From assembly GCF_010668395.1 (NCBI RefSeq), contig NZ_WUEY01000004.1:186001-250000 (forward strand): a DNA stretch of 64,000 nucleotides, in the 5' to 3' direction. Position numbers and translations under genes: made by a program. The stretch comes from Martinezella lusitana (GTDB taxonomy: Bacteria; Pseudomonadota; Alphaproteobacteria; Rhizobiales; Rhizobiaceae). Positions 62,101-64,000 of the stretch are shown here, one piece after another. How positions within the stretch are numbered: the first letter of the stretch is position 1; each line of letters starts with the position of its first letter. A model generated the notes under the pieces. It made no database searches, had not been told where the DNA came from, and saw only the letters and a program-made list of their open reading frames with translations.

Positions 62101-63453
62101 TCAGGCCGCCGAACGGACGCTCGAGATCACATCGATCAATCCGCCGACGATGCGCTCGATCTGGCCGCGATCGTCGCCTTCCGCCATGACGCGGATCAGG
62201 GGTTCCGTGCCGGACGGGCGGATCACCAGGCGGCCGTTGCGGGCAAGCTCGCTTTCCGCATCGGCGATCGCCTGACGCACCTGGATATCCTCCAGCGGCT
62301 TGCCGCCGGAAATGCGGACATTGCGCAACAGCTGCGGCACCGGCTCGAAACGGCGGCAGACCTCGCTGACCGGCCGGCCCGTACGCTTTACAGCGGCAAG
62401 GATCTGCAGCGCGGCCACAAGGCCGTCGCCCGTCGTGCCGTAGTCGGACAGGACGATATGACCGGACTGCTCGCCGCCGATATTGTAATTGTGCTGGCGC
62501 ATGTGCTCGACGACATAGCGGTCGCCGACGGCCGTGCGGGCAAGCGACATGCCGCGATCTTCCAGGAAGCGCTCCAGGCCGAGATTGGACATGACCGTCG
62601 CCACGATGCCGTTGCCGCGCAACGCCTGGCTCTCGGCCCAGCTTTCCGCGATGACCGCCATCAGCTGGTCGCCGTCGATGATCGTGCCGGTCTCGTCGAC
62701 GATGATGACGCGGTCGGCGTCGCCATCGAGCGCGATGCCGATATCGGCGCGCACCTCATCGACCTTCTTCTGCAGCGCCACCGGGCTGGTCGAACCGCAG
62801 TTGAGATTGATGTTCGTGCCGTTCGGCTCGTTGCCGATGGTCACCACCTCCGCGCCGAGTTCCCAGAGGACGGCCGGAGCAACCTTGTAGGCAGCGCCGT
62901 TTGCGCAATCGATGGCGATCCGCAGACCCTGCAATGTGACGTCGCGCGGCAATGTGCGCTTGGCATGTTCGATATAGCGGTCGTGCACGCCGTCGACACG
63001 CTTGGCCCGGCCGATATTTTCCGACTTGGCAAGATGCTCGGACATGTCCCTGTCGAGCATGTCCTCGATCTTCATTTCCAGATCGTCGGACAGCTTGTAG
63101 CCATCCGGGCCGAAAAGCTTGATGCCGTTGTCTTCATAGGGATTGTGCGACGCGGAGATCATGACGCCGATATCGGCGCGCAGCGAGCGCGTCAGCATGG
63201 CGACGGCCGGCGTCGGAATAGGGCCGAGAACGAAGGCGTCGACACCGGCGGCGGTAAAGCCGGCCACGATCGCGTTTTCCAGCATATAGCCGGAAAGGCG
63301 GGTGTCCTTGCCGATCACGACGCGGTGGCGGTGACTGCCTCGATGGAAGATCGTGCCGGCAGCGATACCCACGCGCATGGCAAGATCCGGCGTCATCGGA
63401 TAGATATTCGATTGACCGCGAATCCCGTCCGTTCCGAAATAGCGACGTTTCAT
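62101..63453 (-). CDS. glmM: Phosphoglucosamine mutase
   Basis: A 450-residue enzyme converting glucosamine-6-phosphate to glucosamine-1-phosphate for cell wall and LPS. The N-terminus is [14 protein letters not shown], and the phosphoserine loop is in [17 protein letters not shown] (about residue 102). The metal loop DGDADR lies at about residues 243-248, and the phosphate-binding end is [15 protein letters not shown]. The start 63453 has AGGAGTGCTT upstream. The neighbour is ftsH, the usual order in this group. Confidence 0.96.
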   Translation of the reverse strand: MKRRYFGTDGIRGQSNIYPMTPDLAMRVGIAAGTIFHRGSHRHRVVIGKDTRLSGYMLENAIVAGFTAAGVDAFVLGPIPTPAVAMLTRSLRADIGVMISASHNPYEDNGIKLFGPDGYKLSDDLEMKIEDMLDRDMSEHLAKSENIGRAKRVDGVHDRYIEHAKRTLPRDVTLQGLRIAIDCANGAAYKVAPAVLWELGAEVVTIGNEPNGTNINLNCGSTSPVALQKKVDEVRADIGIALDGDADRVIIVDETGTIIDGDQLMAVIAESWAESQALRGNGIVATVMSNLGLERFLEDRGMSLARTAVGDRYVVEHMRQHNYNIGGEQSGHIVLSDYGTTGDGLVAALQILAAVKRTGRPVSEVCRRFEPVPQLLRNVRISGGKPLEDIQVRQAIADAESELARNGRLVIRPSGTEPLIRVMAEGDDRGQIERIVGGLIDVISSVRSAA

Positions 63454-63760
63454 AAGCACTCCTGTCGTTGCTGCATCCTTGCGGAACATGCAGCGGCATC
63501 GAGATCGCCGCTCTCAATCCGGAGACGCTACGAGCATCGATGCTTGTGGCTCATGCCACAGATTGTAAAACTCGGCACTTAAATTACCGAGACCGCCTAT
63601 TACAACGCGTTACCATTAATAAGCACTAAAAAACTGCACCAGGTGGGGATAGGCAATATTCCAATTCACAGCATATGGTGCCCGTATTACTTCCTTCGGC
63701 TACGGCGATTGTATGCTGCCCATGCGATGTCCGGTGCGCCACGCCTGCCATCCCGCAAGC
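63454..63760. other. Gap between ftsH and glmM
   Basis: About 300 bases, AT-rich in places (63565-63650). It likely holds the glmM promoter on the minus strand. No gene recognised. Confidence 0.4.
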
Positions 63761-63797
63761 AAAAGGCCGGCTCCCTTTGCAGGTCGCCGGCCTTTTT
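63761..63797. terminator. Terminator after ftsH
   Basis: AAAAGGCCGGC, loop, GCCGGCCTTTTT (63761-63771 and 63786-63797), with A- and T-runs on both sides, so it is active in both directions. On the minus strand it lies 27 bases after the ftsH stop. Confidence 0.85.
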
Positions 63798-63824
63798 GTC
63801 TCGATGTTTGAACGTCTCGCGCGG

Positions 63825-64000
63825 TTAGCGCGGCTGCGGTTCGAACCCGCCTTCGGGCTCATCACCCTTGGCGCCGAGCGAGCCGTCCTTCTTCGCACCG
63901 GTCTTCGGCACGGCCGAGCCACGGCTTGGCGGCGTATCGTCACCGAGATCGCGTGCGGGCTTCTCGCCGCGGATAAGCGCCTTGATCTCTTCCCCGGTCA
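63825..64000 (-). CDS. ftsH: ATP-dependent zinc metalloprotease FtsH, C-terminal end (partial)
   Basis: The last 57 codons or so of a gene that continues beyond the window. The frame reads TGEEIKALIRGEKPARDLGD and then the rhizobial variable tail ending GGFEPQPR. The sequence TGEEIKALIRGE is typical of the end of the FtsH peptidase domain. The neighbour is glmM, 371 bases downstream, as in related genomes. The protein is a membrane-anchored AAA protease. Confidence 0.85.
   Translation of the reverse strand, partial: TGEEIKALIRGEKPARDLGDDTPPSRGSAVPKTGAKKDGSLGAKGDEPEGGFEPQPR

Noticed and set aside
1..64000. CRISPR array or prophage
   Set aside because: No regularly spaced direct repeats and no phage structural genes were seen in the window.

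Overview
The window reads as chromosomal DNA of an alphaproteobacterium of the Rhizobium/Agrobacterium/Shinella type. This is inferred from several things: high GC with strong third-position G/C bias, a serC-serA pair with a short serC leader RNA, glmM next to ftsH, Omp25/31-like beta-barrel proteins, four DUF982 genes (a rhizobial family), and short palindromic intergenic repeats typical of Rhizobiales. I could not run a database search, so family names rest on motifs and recognised sequence patterns.

Region 1 (1-4.1 kb): the end of a solute-binding protein and a complete DppBCDF-type ABC importer. Region 2 (4.2-16.1 kb): a VOC protein, then a divergent catabolic cluster. An aryl-CoA ligase lies on the minus strand. 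On the plus strand are a fused 2-aminobenzoyl-CoA monooxygenase/reductase, an SDR, a crotonase, two acyl-CoA dehydrogenases (one of glutaryl-CoA type), a thioesterase, a RidA protein and a FadJ-like protein that looks clipped at its C-terminus. Together they fit aerobic, CoA-dependent anthranilate degradation, carried down to crotonyl-CoA. Two copies of a TTTTAA-type operator-like motif lie in the divergent promoter.

Region 3 (16.1-39.4 kb): mixed metabolism. It holds a class III cyclase, two SDRs with a LysR regulator, a flavin monooxygenase, an OsmC protein, a MOFRL glycerate kinase, gamma-glutamyltransferase, a DHA2 exporter beside a VOC-hydrolase fusion, L-fuconate dehydratase with a CoA-transferase, a His-rich cupin, a metQ-metN-metI methionine importer, a 2-hydroxyacid dehydrogenase and a Tag-type glycosylase.

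Region 4 (39.5-50.7 kb): accessory DNA. It holds DUF982 genes, small orphan proteins, a PilZ protein and a three-gene surface-glycan-like set (HAD, MycE-like methyltransferase, glycosyltransferase-like). A stretch that looks AT-richer follows, with orphan genes, a phospholipase-D-like remnant and an acyltransferase, ending at the 3' end of a tRNA-Met gene.

Region 5 (50.7-64 kb): core functions. It holds mnmA, a phospholipid operon (plsC-cdsA-membrane protein-CDP-alcohol phosphatidyltransferase), serC-serA with the leader RNA, a GT25 glycosyltransferase, two outer-membrane proteins, an SH3 protein, glmM and the 3' end of ftsH.
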